Assembly: GCF_039538765.1 (NCBI RefSeq)
Contig: NZ_BAABCJ010000002.1
Span: 558,001-622,000 of the forward strand
DNA length: 64,000 bases
Reading direction: 5' to 3'
Origin: Zhihengliuella alba
Lineage (GTDB): Bacteria; Actinomycetota; Actinomycetes; Actinomycetales; Micrococcaceae
Shown here one piece after another: positions 38,160 to 46,880 of the stretch. Below the pieces are notes generated by a model. It was not told the DNA's origin. It did no database searches and was given only the letters and a program-made list of their open reading frames with translations. The stretch's first letter is position 1; each line of letters opens with the position of its first letter. The position numbers were made by a program, and so were the translations under genes.

Positions 38160-40328
38160 TCAGCGCCCCTCGGAGCGCCGGAAGAGGACCGAGGGCCACC
38201 AGAGCCAACGGCCCAGATCGTGCGCCAGCGCCGGCACCAGGAGGGTCCGGACCACCAGCGTGTCCAGCAGGACGCCGAACGCGACGATGAAGCCGAGCTG
38301 GACCATGAACATGATGGGGACCACGGTCAACGCGGCGAAGGTGGCCGCGAGGACCACGCCGGCCGAGGTGATCACCCCGCCGGTCACCGTGAGGGCGCGG
38401 GTCATGCCGTCCTGGACGCCGAGCCGGGCCACCTCCTCGCGGGCCCGGCTCATGAGGAAGATGTTGTAGTCCACGCCCAGGGCCACGAGGAACGTGAAGC
38501 CGAAGAGCGGGACCGTCGGGTCGGCGCCGGGGAAGTCCAGGATCCCGTTGAAGACCAGCGCGGAGACACCCATGGCCGTGCCGTAGGACAGGACCGTGGT
38601 GGCCACCAGGACGACCGGCGCGACGATGGACCGCAGCAGGAGCATGAGGATCAGGAGGATGGCCCCCAGGACCAGCGGGATGATCTTCCGGACGTCGTCC
38701 TGGGCCGTGGCCTGCTGGTCGAGCGCGGTCGCCGTCGGGCCGCCGACCACCGACGCGCGGTCCAGGGCGTGGACCGTCGAGCGCAGCTCCAGCACGGTCT
38801 CCTCCGCGGCGGCCGAGTCCGGCGGATCCGTCAGCGTGACGCTGATCTGCACGTTCCCGTCCACCACGCGGGGCTCCATCCCCGGCCTGACCGGGCCGCC
38901 GCCGTCCGCCGTCGCAGCCGCGGACGCGACGCCGTCGAGCCCGGCCACCGCCTCCAGGGCCTCGTCCGCGGCCACCTCGTCGATGTAGATCTGCGTGGGC
39001 GAGCCCGAGCCAGCGTCGAAGTGCCGGGCGATCGCCTCCTGGCCGTCGCGGGCCTCGGACTCCCCGAGCACCAGGGATGACTCGGGGACGCCGGACGCCT
39101 GCAGCTGCGTCACGCCGAGGCAGCCGACGGCGAGCACCAGGCCCGTGACGATCCAGACGGGCCGGTGCCGGCGGCGGACCCAGCCCGCGATGGCCGACCA
39201 GAACGGGTAGGCGGCCCGGCTCTCGGCCACGGTCCGCTCCTCCGCATCGGTCCCCTCCGGCGACGGCTTGGGCATGACCGGCCAGAACGCGAAGCGTCCC
39301 ATGAAGCCGAGCAGCGCCGGCAGCAGCGTCATGGCCGCCAGCACCGAGAAGACGATGCCGCTGGCGGCGATCGGGCCGAGTGCCTTGTTCGAGTTGAGAT
39401 CGGAGAACATCAGGCACAGCAGGCCGACCACCACGGTGCCGGCCGAGGCGAGGATCGGCTCCACCGAGCGCCGCCACGCCTGCCGCACCGCCGCCCAGCG
39501 CTCCAGCCCTGCGGCGATCGCCTCCCGGAACCGGGCGACGATCAGCAGGCAGTAGTCGGTCGCCGCGCCGATGACGAGGATGGAGAGGATGCCCTGGCTC
39601 TGGCCGTCGATGCGGATCAGGCCCGCCGCGGCCATCTGGTAGACGACCACGATGGCCGCGCAGAGGGCTGCGACCGCCGTGAGCAGGACGGAGATCGGCA
39701 GGAGCACCGAGCGGTAGACCACCACGAGGATGACGAGGACGGCCGCGAGCGCTACGGCCAGGAGCACGCCGTCGATCCCGCCGAACGCCTCCGTCAGGTC
39801 GGCGGCGAATCCGGCCGGGCCGGTGACGTAGACGGACGCGTCCTCCGGGAGGTCGCCGGCGGCGAGGGCCGCATCGGCGAGCGAGCGCAGTTCCGCGACG
39901 GCGGCCTCGACGTCGAGACCGCCGGAGACGGGGACGATCAGCTCGAGGGCGCGGCCGTCGTCGGACGGGAGGGGTCCGACGACGGTCCCGTCGACGATCG
40001 CGGCGCCGCCCACCTCGGCCGTCCGGATGTCCTCGACGAGCGGCTCGGCGGCCGGCGGCGCCAGGCCCTCGGCCGACTCGATGACGACGACGGCCGGCGT
40101 CGAGTCCGACTCGGCGAACTTCGACTGCCACTCGACGGCGCGCGTCGCCTCCGCGGACGCCGGCAGGAACGTGGTGCGATCCGTGGTCTGCACATCGCCG
40201 ATCTTGCCGAACGTCGGGCCGCCCACGGCCATCACGCCCAGCCAGAGGGCCAACGCCGCCACGGCCAGCAGGCCGCGCAGGAAGGCGGGGCCGGTGCCGC
40301 GATGGGATGGATGCTCCGGTCGATCCAC
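38160..40328 (-). CDS. MMPL-family (RND superfamily) exporter
   Basis: A 722-residue membrane exporter with the two-fold MMPL layout: a first helix (about 18-40), a large extracytoplasmic loop, five helices, then the repeat. Both halves contain the family Asp-Tyr motif in the membrane: VIGAATDYCLLIVARFREAI and FLVALGVDYNIFLMSRAREE. Start is GTG 40328 with GGAGG at 6 bases. It is divergent from a MarR regulator gene that probably controls it. Substrates of MMPL proteins are lipids, siderophores or drugs; none can be assigned here. Confidence 0.92.
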   Translation of the reverse strand: MDRPEHPSHRGTGPAFLRGLLAVAALALWLGVMAVGGPTFGKIGDVQTTDRTTFLPASAEATRAVEWQSKFAESDSTPAVVVIESAEGLAPPAAEPLVEDIRTAEVGGAAIVDGTVVGPLPSDDGRALELIVPVSGGLDVEAAVAELRSLADAALAAGDLPEDASVYVTGPAGFAADLTEAFGGIDGVLLAVALAAVLVILVVVYRSVLLPISVLLTAVAALCAAIVVVYQMAAAGLIRIDGQSQGILSILVIGAATDYCLLIVARFREAIAAGLERWAAVRQAWRRSVEPILASAGTVVVGLLCLMFSDLNSNKALGPIAASGIVFSVLAAMTLLPALLGFMGRFAFWPVMPKPSPEGTDAEERTVAESRAAYPFWSAIAGWVRRRHRPVWIVTGLVLAVGCLGVTQLQASGVPESSLVLGESEARDGQEAIARHFDAGSGSPTQIYIDEVAADEALEAVAGLDGVASAAATADGGGPVRPGMEPRVVDGNVQISVTLTDPPDSAAAEETVLELRSTVHALDRASVVGGPTATALDQQATAQDDVRKIIPLVLGAILLILMLLLRSIVAPVVLVATTVLSYGTAMGVSALVFNGILDFPGADPTVPLFGFTFLVALGVDYNIFLMSRAREEVARLGVQDGMTRALTVTGGVITSAGVVLAATFAALTVVPIMFMVQLGFIVAFGVLLDTLVVRTLLVPALAHDLGRWLWWPSVLFRRSEGR

Positions 40329-40403
40329 AGGTACCTCCGATTGTCCGTGCCGGGAAGGCGGCGAGGGCGGGGAGCCGCGGCACCCCGGCGATGCGCCTGA
40401 TCC

Positions 40404-40419
40404 GTCGAATTAGTTCGAC
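40404..40419. promoter_or_regulatory. Candidate MarR operator
   Basis: GTCGAA-TTAG-TTCGAC is a 6-bp inverted repeat in the AT-richest part of the 208-base gap between the MMPL gene and the marR gene. A TATGAT box (40454-40459) downstream could be the marR -10. Confidence 0.45.
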
Positions 40420-40536
40420 AATGGAAATACTAGCCGGTCCCCGGGGGCGGCGATATGATCGAACCCCGCGCGCCCCGCAGTACCCGTCCCGTACGACGAG
40501 GCCACACCGACCTCCAGCACCAAGAGACCGAGCAGC

Positions 40537-41217
40537 ATGACACCGAGAGCTCACCAGACGGGCCGAGCACCACAGGCGCGCGAGGCAGCCTCGCCGGCGT
40601 CGGCCGGACCGGCGGACTCCGCCGAGCTCCGCTGGCGGTTGATCGAGTCACTCCAGCAGGTCACGGTCGCCTCCGACCGCTACATCGACTCGGCGGCGAG
40701 GTCGGCACGGGTGCACAAGACCGACCTGCACGCGCTCAACGCCGTGCTCGACAGCGAGCGCTCGGGCGATCCCGCCACGGCGTCCGACTTGGCGCGGCGA
40801 CTCGGTCTCTCCGCGCCGGCCACCACGGCACTGGTCGACCGCCTGCAGAAGCAGGGACACGTGGAGCGCCGGCGGGACGCCACCGACCGCCGCCGGGTGG
40901 AGCTGCACACCACCGACCTGGCCCGCCAGACCGGCTCGGGCATCTTCAGGCCCCTGGCGATGGCGCTCGCCTCGATGGCCGAGGACTACTCGGACGAGGA
41001 ACTCCGTCTGATCGAGGGCTTCCTCCGGCGCGCCTCGACGACGATCGATTCGACGACTGCCGCCGGAGCGACCACAGGAACAGCCGCCGGAGCGACCCCA
41101 GAAACAGCCAGCGGAGCGACGACAGGACCAGCCGCCGGAGCGACCACAGGAACAGCCGGCAGAGCAACCGACGGCTCCGCCACTGGAGCCGGAGGCGGCG
41201 CCCCCGCGGGCGGCTGA
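40537..41217 (+). CDS. MarR-family transcriptional regulator with repeat tail
   Basis: A 226-residue winged-helix regulator. The DNA-binding region reads ASDLARRLGLSAPATTALVDR, then LQKQGHVERRRDATDRRRVELH, the MarR wing. Helices before and after it form the dimer interface. After about residue 174 the protein becomes a tail of Ala-Ala-Gly-Ala-Thr-Thr-Gly-Thr repeats from a 24-base tandem array, not part of the usual 140-170 residue fold. It is divergent from the MMPL exporter, which is its likely target. ATG 40537 was taken by frame continuity with the conserved domain. Confidence 0.88.
   Translation: MTPRAHQTGRAPQAREAASPASAGPADSAELRWRLIESLQQVTVASDRYIDSAARSARVHKTDLHALNAVLDSERSGDPATASDLARRLGLSAPATTALVDRLQKQGHVERRRDATDRRRVELHTTDLARQTGSGIFRPLAMALASMAEDYSDEELRLIEGFLRRASTTIDSTTAAGATTGTAAGATPETASGATTGPAAGATTGTAGRATDGSATGAGGGAPAGG
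41059..41178. repeat. 24-bp tandem repeat, four to five copies
   Basis: Units at 41059, 41083, 41107 and 41131 are 24 bases long; the first and fourth are identical, and a fifth degenerate unit follows. They are in frame and encode the octapeptide AAGATTGT and variants. Confidence 0.9.
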
Positions 41218-41288
41218 CCACGCCACGCACCCTCGGGGACCACGCGCCCCCGGGCCCCGACGGGGGGCACGGCAGAGGAACGACAGAC

Positions 41289-41331
41289 GGAAGGGCGGCA
41301 GCCACACCATCGGTGCGGCTGCCGCCCTTCC
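41289..41331. terminator. Bidirectional terminator hairpin
   Basis: Arms 41289-41308 and 41312-41331 pair over 20 positions with one mismatch, between the convergent marR and helicase genes. Confidence 0.78.
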
Positions 41332-41438
41332 CTCTAAGCCTGGTCGGGGGCGATGCAGGGCCTACGCCTGCTCAGACCCGCCGACGCTCCCGGCCGGCCT
41401 GTGGCCCAGCCCGCGCATCGTCCGATCGGGGCCGTGCC

Positions 41439-43019
41439 TCAGCGGCGACGGTCCCCGGTCGCCGGCGCGGTGGCCCGGCGGGTGCCGCGGCGCGCGCGAG
41501 GGGCACGCGGGGCCTCGCCACCGGCCTGGCCGTCACGGCGCCCGCCTCCGCCGGAGGCCTGCTGGCCGGCGCCCTGCGGCCGCCCACCGCGGCGGCTCTC
41601 GCCGTCCTGGGCGGGACGCTGACGCGCCGGACGCGCGTCCTGGCCGCGCTGGCCCTGGCCCGACTGGTCGGACTGCTGGGGACGGCTGCGCCGCCCCTCG
41701 CCCTGGGCGCGCTGACCCGCGGGAGCATCAGCTCCGGGACGACGGCGCGAGCGGCCGCCGCGGCGGCCCTCGCCCTGCCCGTCGCCGCCGCCGCGCGGCC
41801 GGTCCGCCTTGGGGCGTGCCTGCTGCTGGCGCGGCTGCGGCGCGACGTACTCGACGACGTCGGCCTCGGCACCGCGGAGGGCGAGCACGGCGTCGTCGTC
41901 CGGTGCCACACGCTGGAACGGCACGGAGATCCCGGCCGCCTTCAGGAGCGTGGAGACCTCGCGCTGCTGGTCGTAGGTCGAGATGGTGACGACCGCGCCC
42001 TCGCTGCCGGCGCGGGCCGTGCGGCCGGAGCGGTGCAGGTAGGACTTGTGCTCGGTCGGCGGATCGATGTGGACCACCAGCTCCACGCCGTCCACGTGCA
42101 CGCCGCGCGCCGCGACGTCCGTGGCGACGAGCACCTTGGCGTCACCGGCGGAGAAGGCCGCCAGGTTGCGGTCGCGCGCATTCTGGCTGAGGTTGCCGTG
42201 CAGATCGACCGCGGGCACGCCCGACTTGGACAGCCACAGGGCCATCTTCTTGGCGTGGTGCTTGGTGCGCATGAACATGATGCGGCGGCCGGTGCCGGCG
42301 GCGAGGGAGCGGACCAGCTCCTTCTTCTCGTCGGCGTCGACCACCAGCACGTGGTGCGTCATCGTCTCGACGGCGGCCTGGGGCGCGTCGACGGAGTGCG
42401 TCACCGGACGGTCGAGGTAGCGCTTGACCAGCGTGTCGACGCCGTTGTCCAGGGTGGCGGAGAAGAGCATGTGCTGGATGCCGCGCGGCAGGCGGTCCAG
42501 AATGCGGCGGACCATGGGCAGGAAGCCCATGTCGGCCATGTGGTCGGCCTCGTCGAGCACCGAGATCTCCACGGTGGAGAGATCCACGTAGCCCTGGCCG
42601 ATGAGGTCCTCGAGCCGGCCGGGGCAGGCGATCAGGACGTCCACGCCGGACTTGAGCTCCTGGACCTGGCGGTGCTGGGAGACGCCGCCGAACACGACGG
42701 CCGTCTTGAGGCCGAGGGCCGAGGCGAGCGGCTCGACGGTGCGGGAGATCTGGGTCGCCAGCTCGCGGGTCGGCGCCATGATGAGCGTGCGGGGCCGGTA
42801 CGGGGCCCGGCGGACGCCGGAGGCGGCGAGCCGTGCCGCGATCGGCAGGCTGAAGGCGAGGGTCTTGCCGGAGCCGGTCTGGCCGCGGCCGAGGACGTCG
42901 CGTCCCGCCATGGTGGACGGGAGGGTCGCCTCCTGGATGGGGAACGGGCTGGTGGCGCCCATGCCGTCGAGGATGGTGAGCAGGCGCTCGGGCACGCCGA
43001 GCTGAGCGAAGGAAGTCAT
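41439..43019 (-). CDS. DEAD-box RNA helicase (RhlE-like)
   Basis: A 526-residue ATP-dependent RNA helicase. Q motif SFAQLGVPERLL with PFPIQEATLP, motif I GQTGSGKT, Ia PTRELA, II VLDEADHM, III SATL, V ATDVAARGVHVDGVELVV and VI HRSGRTARAG are all present. The last 150 residues are a Gly/Arg/Gln-rich basic tail typical of actinobacterial DEAD helicases that bind RNA. ATG 43019 is directly preceded by an in-frame GTG (43022). A leader of about 215 bases precedes it, which could mean cold or autoregulation. Confidence 0.93.
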   Translation of the reverse strand: MTSFAQLGVPERLLTILDGMGATSPFPIQEATLPSTMAGRDVLGRGQTGSGKTLAFSLPIAARLAASGVRRAPYRPRTLIMAPTRELATQISRTVEPLASALGLKTAVVFGGVSQHRQVQELKSGVDVLIACPGRLEDLIGQGYVDLSTVEISVLDEADHMADMGFLPMVRRILDRLPRGIQHMLFSATLDNGVDTLVKRYLDRPVTHSVDAPQAAVETMTHHVLVVDADEKKELVRSLAAGTGRRIMFMRTKHHAKKMALWLSKSGVPAVDLHGNLSQNARDRNLAAFSAGDAKVLVATDVAARGVHVDGVELVVHIDPPTEHKSYLHRSGRTARAGSEGAVVTISTYDQQREVSTLLKAAGISVPFQRVAPDDDAVLALRGAEADVVEYVAPQPRQQQARPKADRPRGGGDGQGEGRRGGRSRRRPGADAPAGQRAQGEGRRSRPQQSDQSGQGQRGQDARPARQRPAQDGESRRGGRPQGAGQQASGGGGRRDGQAGGEAPRAPRARRGTRRATAPATGDRRR

Positions 43020-43248
43020 CACTGTCTTTCAATCAGAGTGGGACCGTCGGCAGGAGCACTCGGCGGTCTGGCAGCCGGCTGGCGCCGGCAGGTCGCCGAA
43101 GTCTCTGACCGCGGTCCGGTTCCGTCGCTGGGACGGAGGCTCGGACGTATCGATGGCCGGTGGGGCCATGCACGACAGGAGGATCGACGCAGGACACGGG
43201 GCCGGCGCGGAATGCGTCCGCCGCTCGTGTCGCAGGAGATCAACACTA
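43020..43248 (-). promoter_or_regulatory. Long 5' leader and possible promoter of the helicase gene
   Basis: The 334-base gap between the divergent helicase and LysE genes contains no convincing gene. A TAGTGT box on the minus strand (43243-43248) would give a leader of about 215 bases. Small minus-strand frames in it lack ribosome sites and recognisable sequence. Confidence 0.35.
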
Positions 43249-43341
43249 CCAGTGACCGCTCGGTCCTGTCGGTGGTCCACGTCACTGGGGGCCGGATCGG
43301 CCCGGAACCGGGCCCGGCTATGCTCCCCGGCGCGCCCGCCC

Positions 43342-43347
43342 TATGAT
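43342..43347 (+). promoter_or_regulatory. Leaderless -10 box of the LysE-family gene
   Basis: TATGAT, 6 bases, then the GTG start at 43354. Confidence 0.5.
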
Positions 43348-43353
43348 CTCCCG

Positions 43354-43977
43354 GTGACGTTGAGTGTATGGCTTCCCCTGCTCGGCGCCTGCGCTCTGAT
43401 CAGCTTCACCCCGGGCGCCGGCGCCATCAATACGATGTCCAATGCGATCAGCTCGGGCTTCCGCCGCTCCTTCTGGGGCATCCTCGGTCAGCAGCTCGCG
43501 TTGCTCATCCACGTGCTGGTCGTCGCCGCCGGCGTGGGCCTGCTCGTCGCGAGTTCACCGCTGGCGTTCAACATCATCCGCTACGCCGGCGCCGCATACC
43601 TGGTCTACCTGGGCGTGCGGCTGCTGCTGGCGAAGCCGACGCCCGAGGCCGACGACGCGGGCGTGCGGACCCCGGAGCGGGCTGCCTCCATGTTCCGCCG
43701 CGGCGTCTGGGTGAACCTGCTGAACCCGAAGGCGATCGTGTTCTTCCTGGCGTTCACGCCCCAGTTCATCGACCCCTCGGCGCCTCTGCTGCCCCAGTAC
43801 GCCGCCTTCATCGGGACCGTCGTCCTCGTGGACATCGCCGTGATGTGGTTCTTCTTCGCCGCGGCGGCCAAGTCGTTCCGCCGCTTCACCGAGGGCGCAC
43901 GCGGCCAGCGCATCATGAACCTCAGCTTCGGCACGCTGTTCATCTTCGTCGCCGTCCTGCTGCTCCTGACGCACTAG
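43354..43977 (+). CDS. LysE/RhtB-family amino acid exporter
   Basis: A 207-residue exporter with about six helices. It starts VTLSVWLPLLGACALISFTPG from GTG, and has the family PGAGAINTMSNAISSGFRRS segment and the GVWVNLLNPKAIVFFLAFTPQF motif (NPK/FF) near residue 130. RhtB-type proteins export amino acids such as homoserine or threonine; the substrate is not decided here. The frame upstream of the GTG is open but contains the promoter. Confidence 0.92.
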   Translation: MTLSVWLPLLGACALISFTPGAGAINTMSNAISSGFRRSFWGILGQQLALLIHVLVVAAGVGLLVASSPLAFNIIRYAGAAYLVYLGVRLLLAKPTPEADDAGVRTPERAASMFRRGVWVNLLNPKAIVFFLAFTPQFIDPSAPLLPQYAAFIGTVVLVDIAVMWFFFAAAAKSFRRFTEGARGQRIMNLSFGTLFIFVAVLLLLTH

Positions 43978-44047
43978 CCCCGGCCCCCGCAGCCGCGCCG
44001 GAGGGCCGACGCGCGTGCCGCGGCTCACGCACTCCCGCGCGGCTCCC

Positions 44048-44053
44048 TAGACT
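44048..44053 (+). promoter_or_regulatory. Leaderless -10 box of the phosphatase gene
   Basis: TAGACT, 6 bases, then ATG 44060. Confidence 0.52.
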
Positions 44054-44059
44054 GGTCCC

Positions 44060-44560
44060 ATGTTCCGCATCACCGCCGTCTGCACAGGCAACATCTGCCG
44101 CTCCCCCATGGCCGAGTACCTCATCCGGACCGAGCTCGAGGCGGCCGGGGTCGACGGCGTCGTCGTCTCCTCCAGCGCCGTCAGCGAGTGGGAGATCGGC
44201 AACCCCATCGACGCCCGCGCGGGGGCGCTCCTAGACCGGCAGGGCATCGACACCACCGGCCACGTGGCGCGGCAGTTCGACGCCTCCGACTTCGAGCGCA
44301 CCGATCTGGTGCTGGCGCTGGACACCGACCACTACGCCGCGCTGCGGCAGCTGGCCCCGTCGCCGGAGGACGCGGAGAAGGTCCGCATGCTGCGCTCCTT
44401 CGATCCGGACGTCTCCGAGGCGGGCCTCTCGGCGCAGGGCATCTACGACCCCTGGTTCGGCGACGAGGGCGACTTCGAGACCGCCCACCGGCTCATCATG
44501 GCGGCGATGCCGGGGCTGATCCAGTACATCCGGAGCTCCGCGCGTCCCGCGGACAGCTGA
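44060..44560 (+). CDS. Low-molecular-weight protein tyrosine phosphatase
   Basis: A 166-residue phosphatase with the P-loop VCTGNICRSPMAEYL (catalytic Cys8 and Arg14 in CX5R) at the N-terminus and the general-acid motif YDPWFGDEGDF near residue 133. It dephosphorylates tyrosine, or in some bacteria arginine, in proteins. The Trp-Phe-Gly instead of the more common Tyr at the acid loop is normal variation. The kinase-PabB fusion gene begins 3 bases after its stop. Confidence 0.93.
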   Translation: MFRITAVCTGNICRSPMAEYLIRTELEAAGVDGVVVSSSAVSEWEIGNPIDARAGALLDRQGIDTTGHVARQFDASDFERTDLVLALDTDHYAALRQLAPSPEDAEKVRMLRSFDPDVSEAGLSAQGIYDPWFGDEGDFETAHRLIMAAMPGLIQYIRSSARPADS

Positions 44561-44563
44561 CCG

Positions 44564-46840
44564 TTGACCCCCTCGCCTCCCGCCGGCCTGGACGGCTCGC
44601 CCTCACCGGGCCCGCGCCGGACCGCGCCGACCCTGATCGCCATCGACGGCCGCTCGGGCGCCGGCAAGAGCACACTGGCGCTGGAGCTGGTCACGCGGCT
44701 GCGCCGGCACCACCGTGTCTCGCTGTTCCACCTCGAGGACCTCTACCCGGGATGGGACGGCCTCGCCGCCGCGATCGAGACCTTCGCCTCCGAGATCCTG
44801 CCCGAGCTCTCCGCCGGGCGCGACGCCCCGTGGCGGGCCTGGGACTGGGCCAGCGGGTGCCCCGGCGAGCACCGGCTCACGCCGGCGGCGGACGTGGTGG
44901 TGGTCGAGGGCGTCGGCGTGGCGTCCGCGGCGGCCCGGCCCCTGCTGGACGCAGTGGTGTGGGTCGACGAGGACGACGACGTCCGTCGGGCACGCGCGCT
45001 GGACCGCGACGGCGACACGTACCGGCCGTACTGGGAGCAGTGGGCCGCGCAGGAGGCCCGCTGGCTCGAGGGCGACGACGTCCGGGCCGCCGCCGACGTC
45101 GTCGTCCGGCGTTCCGAGGGTGAATCGGCCGTCGAGTCGACCGCGACCGCCCTCCTGCACCTGCCGGGCCTGCACGACCTGCTGCGGTCCGAGGTCGTCG
45201 CCGCGCGCTCGATCAGCCAGCGGGTGGACGAGATCCGGCTGGACGGCCCGGTCGTCGCCGCCGACGTCTTCGAGCGCCTCGGAGCGCACCGCGCGCGTCA
45301 TGCGGCGCTGCTGGAGTCGTCGAACCCGGACGCCCGGGACGCCGGGGCCCGCAATCGCTTCAGCATCATCGCGCTGGCCGACGACGGCGCTGCGTCCGCC
45401 CCGGACGATGCCGGCGGCGGCCCCGTCGCCTCGGATCCCGGTTGGCTGGAGCAGGCGGGGAACGGGACCACGGTGGTCGAGCATGGGGCCGTCGCCGACG
45501 GCGCCTCGCCTCCCGCGCCCCGGAGCGTCGTGCGGGTCGGCGCCGCCACGGCCCGGGTTCCGGGCTCCTTCACGGAGTGGCTGGCCCGCTGGTGGGATCC
45601 GGCGGAGGACGGCGGATCGCGCCGGCTGACCGGCCACGGAGCGCTCGGCTACACCTCCAGCGGGTGCAACTTCCAGCTCGGTTGGACGGGATGGCTCGGA
45701 TACGAGCTGAAGCGGGAGGTCGGCGGCTCCCCCGTTGCGGCGCCGCTCCCGGACGCGCTGCTGTTCCGTTCCCGCCGCGCACTGGTCATCGACCACCACG
45801 ACGGCCGGGCCTGGACCCTGCAGGAGGAGGTTCCGGGGTCCCCCCAGTCGCAGAGTCCACTGGTGGACAGTTCCCCTGGGCCCGGCTCGTCCCTGGACGC
45901 CTGGACGTCCCGCGTCCGGGACGCCCTGCAGGCCTGCTCCGGCGAGGCCCCGGCGCAACCCGCACCGCAGCCCTCGCCGGTGTTCGCCTGCCGGGACAAT
46001 GCCGCCGGCTACCAGGCGAAGGTCCGTGCTGCTCAGGCCGAGATCCGCGAGGGCAACAGCTACGAGGTCTGCCTCACCACGGCTCTGGAGGCGCGCGCAC
46101 CGGGCTGGGATCCATGGCGCGCCTACCGACAGGTCCGCTGGACCAATCCCGCGCCGTTCGCCGTCTACCTCCGCGCCGGCGGGGTCGCTCTCGCGGGAAC
46201 CTCGCCCGAGCGATTCCTGAGGATCGACGCCGACGGATGGATGCGGGCCGAGCCGATCAAGGGCACGCGGCGACGCGCAGCCGACCCGGACCAGGACGCC
46301 GCGCTGCGCCGCGATCTCGAGTCCTCGCCGAAGGACCGGGCGGAGAATGTGATGATCGTTGACCTGCTGCGCAACGACCTGGTGCGCAACGCGTCGCCGG
46401 AGACGCTCAGTGTGCCGCGGCTCTGTGCCATCGAGTCCTACGCCAGCGTCCACCAGATGGTGTCCACCATCGAGGCACGCCTCCGGCCGGCGGCCTCGCG
46501 GGCCGAGGCCGTCCTGGCCGCCTTCCCGCCCGGCTCGATGACCGGCGCCCCGAAGATCTCGACCATGCGGATCCTGGACCGGTTGGAGGACGGGCTGCCG
46601 CGCGGACTGTACTCGGGCGGGGTGGGCTACTTCGCCGACTCGGGCGCCTGCGACCTCTCGGTGGTCATCCGCAGCCTGGTGATGACGGCCGAGGACTCCG
46701 ACGACGCTTCGTGGCGGCTCTCGCTGGGCGTCGGCGGCGCCGTGACGGCAGACTCCGATCCGGCGGACGAGTGGGACGAGGTCCGGACCAAGGCCTTCGG
46801 CGTGCTGAACGCGCTGGGCGCCCCGTTCCCCGACGCGTAA
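44564..46840 (+). CDS. pabB: P-loop kinase-like domain fused to aminodeoxychorismate synthase component I
   Basis: A 758-residue two-part protein. Residues 20-215 form a P-loop kinase-like domain (Walker A GRSGAGKST at 29-37, then VSLFHLEDLYPGWDG and a VVVVEGVGVAS strand), resembling uridine-kinase-like proteins. Residues 220-755 are a chorismate-utilising enzyme with REGNSYEVCLTTALEA, EPIKGTRRR, DLLRNDLVRNASP and PPGSMTGAPK motifs, the Pro-Ile-Lys-Gly-Thr block being PabB-like. PabB makes aminodeoxychorismate for folate with PabA, which is not in the window. The only start upstream of the P-loop is TTG 44564. Confidence 0.85.
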   Translation: MTPSPPAGLDGSPSPGPRRTAPTLIAIDGRSGAGKSTLALELVTRLRRHHRVSLFHLEDLYPGWDGLAAAIETFASEILPELSAGRDAPWRAWDWASGCPGEHRLTPAADVVVVEGVGVASAAARPLLDAVVWVDEDDDVRRARALDRDGDTYRPYWEQWAAQEARWLEGDDVRAAADVVVRRSEGESAVESTATALLHLPGLHDLLRSEVVAARSISQRVDEIRLDGPVVAADVFERLGAHRARHAALLESSNPDARDAGARNRFSIIALADDGAASAPDDAGGGPVASDPGWLEQAGNGTTVVEHGAVADGASPPAPRSVVRVGAATARVPGSFTEWLARWWDPAEDGGSRRLTGHGALGYTSSGCNFQLGWTGWLGYELKREVGGSPVAAPLPDALLFRSRRALVIDHHDGRAWTLQEEVPGSPQSQSPLVDSSPGPGSSLDAWTSRVRDALQACSGEAPAQPAPQPSPVFACRDNAAGYQAKVRAAQAEIREGNSYEVCLTTALEARAPGWDPWRAYRQVRWTNPAPFAVYLRAGGVALAGTSPERFLRIDADGWMRAEPIKGTRRRAADPDQDAALRRDLESSPKDRAENVMIVDLLRNDLVRNASPETLSVPRLCAIESYASVHQMVSTIEARLRPAASRAEAVLAAFPPGSMTGAPKISTMRILDRLEDGLPRGLYSGGVGYFADSGACDLSVVIRSLVMTAEDSDDASWRLSLGVGGAVTADSDPADEWDEVRTKAFGVLNALGAPFPDA

Positions 46841-46880
46841 GCCCCCGGTAGCCGGCCCGCCGCCGGACTACGCGCTGCGG

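Noticed and set aside
38160..40328. The MMPL gene plus marR considered as part of a siderophore or lipid export cluster.
   Set aside because: No biosynthetic genes lie on either side; neighbours are chaperone and helicase genes.
43029..43285. Small minus-strand frames of 83 and 88 codons upstream of the helicase.
   Set aside because: No ribosome site, no family resemblance and Arg/Pro-rich composition; better read as untranslated leader.
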